Positions 6,674 through 7,794 of a DNA stretch of 7,794 bases are shown one piece after another. Made by a program: the position numbers and the translations under genes. Numbering within the stretch: position 1 is the first letter of the stretch; every line of letters begins with the position of its first letter. This DNA is from an uncultured Solirubrobacteraceae bacterium (GTDB taxonomy: Bacteria > Actinomycetota > Thermoleophilia > Solirubrobacterales > Solirubrobacteraceae): positions 1-7,794 of the forward strand of contig CATPBV010000261.1 of assembly GCA_955652345.1 (NCBI GenBank). The letters run 5' to 3'. The notes beneath the pieces are model-generated. The model did not search any database. It saw only the letters and a program-made list of their open reading frames with translations, and was not told the origin of the DNA.

Positions 6674-6895
6674 ATGCGAGCCCGCGAGCGACTAGTGGCT
6701 CAGGACCGCTTCGGTTTCGTCGTGCGGCCGCCGGCGGCGGTCGGCCCGCCACCTGCCGCGGTCGAGCCACCACCCGCTGCCGCCGGGCCACCACCCGCTG
6801 CCGTCGGGCCGCCACCGGCTGCGGTCGGGCCATTACCCGCTGCAACCTCGGCCTCATTGCCACCGACACCTACGGCAACACCGCCACGAGCGTGA
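6674..6895 (+). other. Doubtful 73-codon Pro/Ala-rich frame, possible displaced N-terminus of the repeat protein
   Basis: An ATG two bases after the cytochrome stop opens a frame of 73 codons: a basic start (MRARERLVAQDR), then six PPPAAVG-like heptads, then SLPPTPTATPPRA and a stop. It has no signal peptide, no fold and a poor ribosome binding site. It is one base out of frame with the Ig-like repeats, and its PLPAA at the end of the heptads lines up with the PAAG that precedes 'DNL' in the Ig-like repeat, so it may be the remains of the N-terminal linker of that protein after a frameshift. The minus-strand frame ending at 6700 gives an equally simple Gly/Ala/Thr-rich tail (GGGPTAAGG, ending RTTKPKRS), so the coding strand is not settled. 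Confidence 0.3.
6725..6850. repeat. Six tandem 21-bp units
   Basis: Units begin at 6725, 6746, 6767, 6788, 6809 and 6830. Units 3 and 4 differ by one base. Read on the plus strand in the frame of ATG 6674 they give RPPAAVG, PPPAAVE, PPPAAAG, PPPAAVG, PPPAAVG and PLPAATS. Among the first five units most differences fall at third codon positions of that frame, with three single second-position changes. Those same bases are also the wobble positions of the minus-strand frame PTAAGGG, so the pattern argues for a coding history without deciding the strand. Since 21 is a multiple of three, changes in copy number would not alter the frame. Confidence 0.85.
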
Positions 6896-7203
6896 GCGGC
6901 CAGGTTCCGGTGACGTTCAGCGGGGCTCACAGCATCGGCCCCAACAATCCGACCGTCACGAGCAGATCGGGAGTCGCGAATCAGTTCGGAACAGCCACCA
7001 TGCTGAGCTTCAACAACGGTGTGTCCACCGTGTCGGGCTCGAACAACGGCGTGATGACGCTCTACAAGGTCGAGACGGTCCCGATCACAGCCACGGCCGG
7101 CACAGCGACCAGCAATGCCGTGTCAGTGACGGTCTCGCCGGCGAGTGCTCACGGCTTCTCGATCGCCGCCGCCACGACCACCCCGGCAGCGGGCGCCCAG
7201 GAC
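6844..7203 (+). repeat. Ig-like repeat 1 (120 residues)
   Basis: Begins NLGLIATDTYGNT and ends TTTPAAGAQD, matching repeat 2 position for position over its first 13 residues (NLTITALDTYGNT). It contains NNPTVT, NNGVMTLYKVET and VSVTVSP. The short strand before 'NL' that the other repeats have is absent in this frame, which marks the place where the gene's 5' continuity is lost. Confidence 0.8.
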
Positions 7204-7794
7204 AACTTGACGATCACCGCACTTGACACGTACGGGAACACCGCCAGCGGCTATACCGGCTCTCACGGCATCACGTTCGCCGGCGCCAACTCGATCGGCG
7301 CCAACAACCCGACTGTCACGAACAGTTCGGGCACCGCCATCGCCTTCGGTGGATCGATTTCACTGGGTTTCGCGAGCGGCGTGGCAAGCGTATTCGGCAC
7401 AAGCAACGGCGCGATGAAGCTGTACAAGGCGGAGACCGCGTCGATCACGGCCACCGACGGAACGATCAACAGCGGCGCCGGTTTGTCGGTGACGGTCAGT
7501 CCGCTCAGTGCGAGTGCGCTTTCCCTGTCCGCCGCCTCGACCACTCCGACTGCTGGCGCCGCGGACAACCTGACGACTAAGGCCGTTGACCCCTATGGAA
7601 ACACTGCGACGACCTACACGGGGACACACCAGGTGACTTTCGGGGGTCCACATGGGATCGGAGCTAATCAGCCGACCGTGACGAACCAGGGGGGCGGGAC
7701 AGTTCAGTTCGGGGCCCCGGTGGCGCTGACATTCACGAGCGGAGTCGCTTCCGTGTCGGGAACCCAAAATGGCGTGATGAAGCTATATAAGGCG
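6844..7794 (+). CDS. Tandem Ig-like beta-repeat surface protein, 5' end unresolved, continues past the window
   Basis: A frame open from just after the stop at 6556-6558 through the last base, with recognisable protein only from 6844. It holds two full repeats of 120 and 121 residues and part of a third. Each carries NL.(I/T)....D.YGNTA near its start, then VTF.GA..IG.N.PTVT, FG, (S/T)GVA.V.G..NG.MKLYKAE, ITAT.G and SVTVSP near its end. The 'D.YGN' strand and Thr/Ser/Asn-rich beta pattern are typical of bacterial Ig-like repeat proteins of the cell surface. Codons differ between repeats mostly at silent sites (CTC TAC, CTG TAC, CTA TAT for LY), so this frame has been under protein-level selection. 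No ATG, GTG or TTG lies in frame before GTG 6892, which is inside repeat 1, and there is no signal peptide. The 5' part is missing, frameshifted or mis-assembled. Confidence 0.78.
7204..7566 (+). repeat. Ig-like repeat 2 (121 residues)
   Basis: The most complete copy: NLTITALDTYGNTA, GITFAGANSIGANNPTVT, SNGAMKLYKAET, ASITATDG, LSVTVSP, then the linker STTPTAGAAD. It is bounded on both sides by the PxAGAxD linker, which sets the repeat period. Confidence 0.85.
7567..7794 (+). repeat. Ig-like repeat 3, cut by the window edge (76 residues)
   Basis: Starts NLTTKAVDPYGNTA and stops at NGVMKLYKA, about two thirds of the way through the repeat. It shares GIGANQPTVTN and SGVASVSG with the other copies. 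More repeats presumably follow to the right. Confidence 0.8.

Noticed and set aside
6844..6844. Programmed -1 ribosomal frameshift joining the Pro/Ala-rich frame to the Ig-like repeats
   Set aside because: No slippery heptamer or following stem is visible at the join, and the upstream frame has no signal peptide; a mutation or assembly error is simpler.
6725..6850. Tandem repeat as a phase-variation switch or CRISPR-like array
   Set aside because: The unit is 21 bp, so copy changes keep frame, and the units are directly abutting with no spacers.

Overview
The window is high-GC bacterial DNA with dense genes, strongly GC-biased third codon positions, and GTG or TTG starts on several genes. 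This and the types of protein present suggest a member of the Actinomycetota, perhaps a soil lineage such as Thermoleophilia. That placement is inferred from style; there is no rRNA or marker gene here.

Layout. (1) Positions 1-312, + strand: the C-terminal tail of a DAO-type FAD-dependent oxidoreductase that enters from the left edge. (2) Positions 309-4268, - strand: a compact three-gene operon read right to left. Its genes encode a polysaccharide-deacetylase (NodB-fold) protein with an unrecognised N-terminal half, a two-Rossmann FAD/NAD(P) oxidoreductase of the flavin-monooxygenase/Pyr_redox_3 type, and an ATP-grasp ligase. The first two genes overlap by 10 nt, the next pair is 16 nt apart, and the last gene meets gene 1 tail-to-tail on a shared CTAG. 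(3) Positions 4269-4572: a divergent control region of about 300 bp with no convincing gene but many inverted repeats, including a perfect 14-bp palindrome and a strong hairpin in the rightward leader. (4) Positions 4573-6671, + strand: an AMP-forming long-chain acyl-CoA synthetase followed after 5 nt by a small lipoprotein cytochrome c. (5) Positions 6672-7794: a 21-bp tandem repeat (six units, Pro/Ala-rich if read on +), then tandem Ig-like repeats of about 120 residues belonging to a surface or secreted protein that runs off the right edge. The Ig-like frame has no usable start codon and is shifted by one base from the upstream frame, so its 5' end is broken, rearranged or mis-assembled.

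How the genes may work together. The left operon combines a carbohydrate- or amide-directed hydrolase, a flavin redox enzyme and an ATP-dependent carboxylate ligase. That set would suit the making or tailoring of a surface glycan or small amide-containing metabolite, but no substrate can be read from the sequence. It is the best candidate for an undescribed pathway in this window. The acyl-CoA synthetase activates fatty acids; its close coupling to a membrane-anchored cytochrome c is unusual. The Ig-like repeat protein looks unrelated to the metabolic genes.
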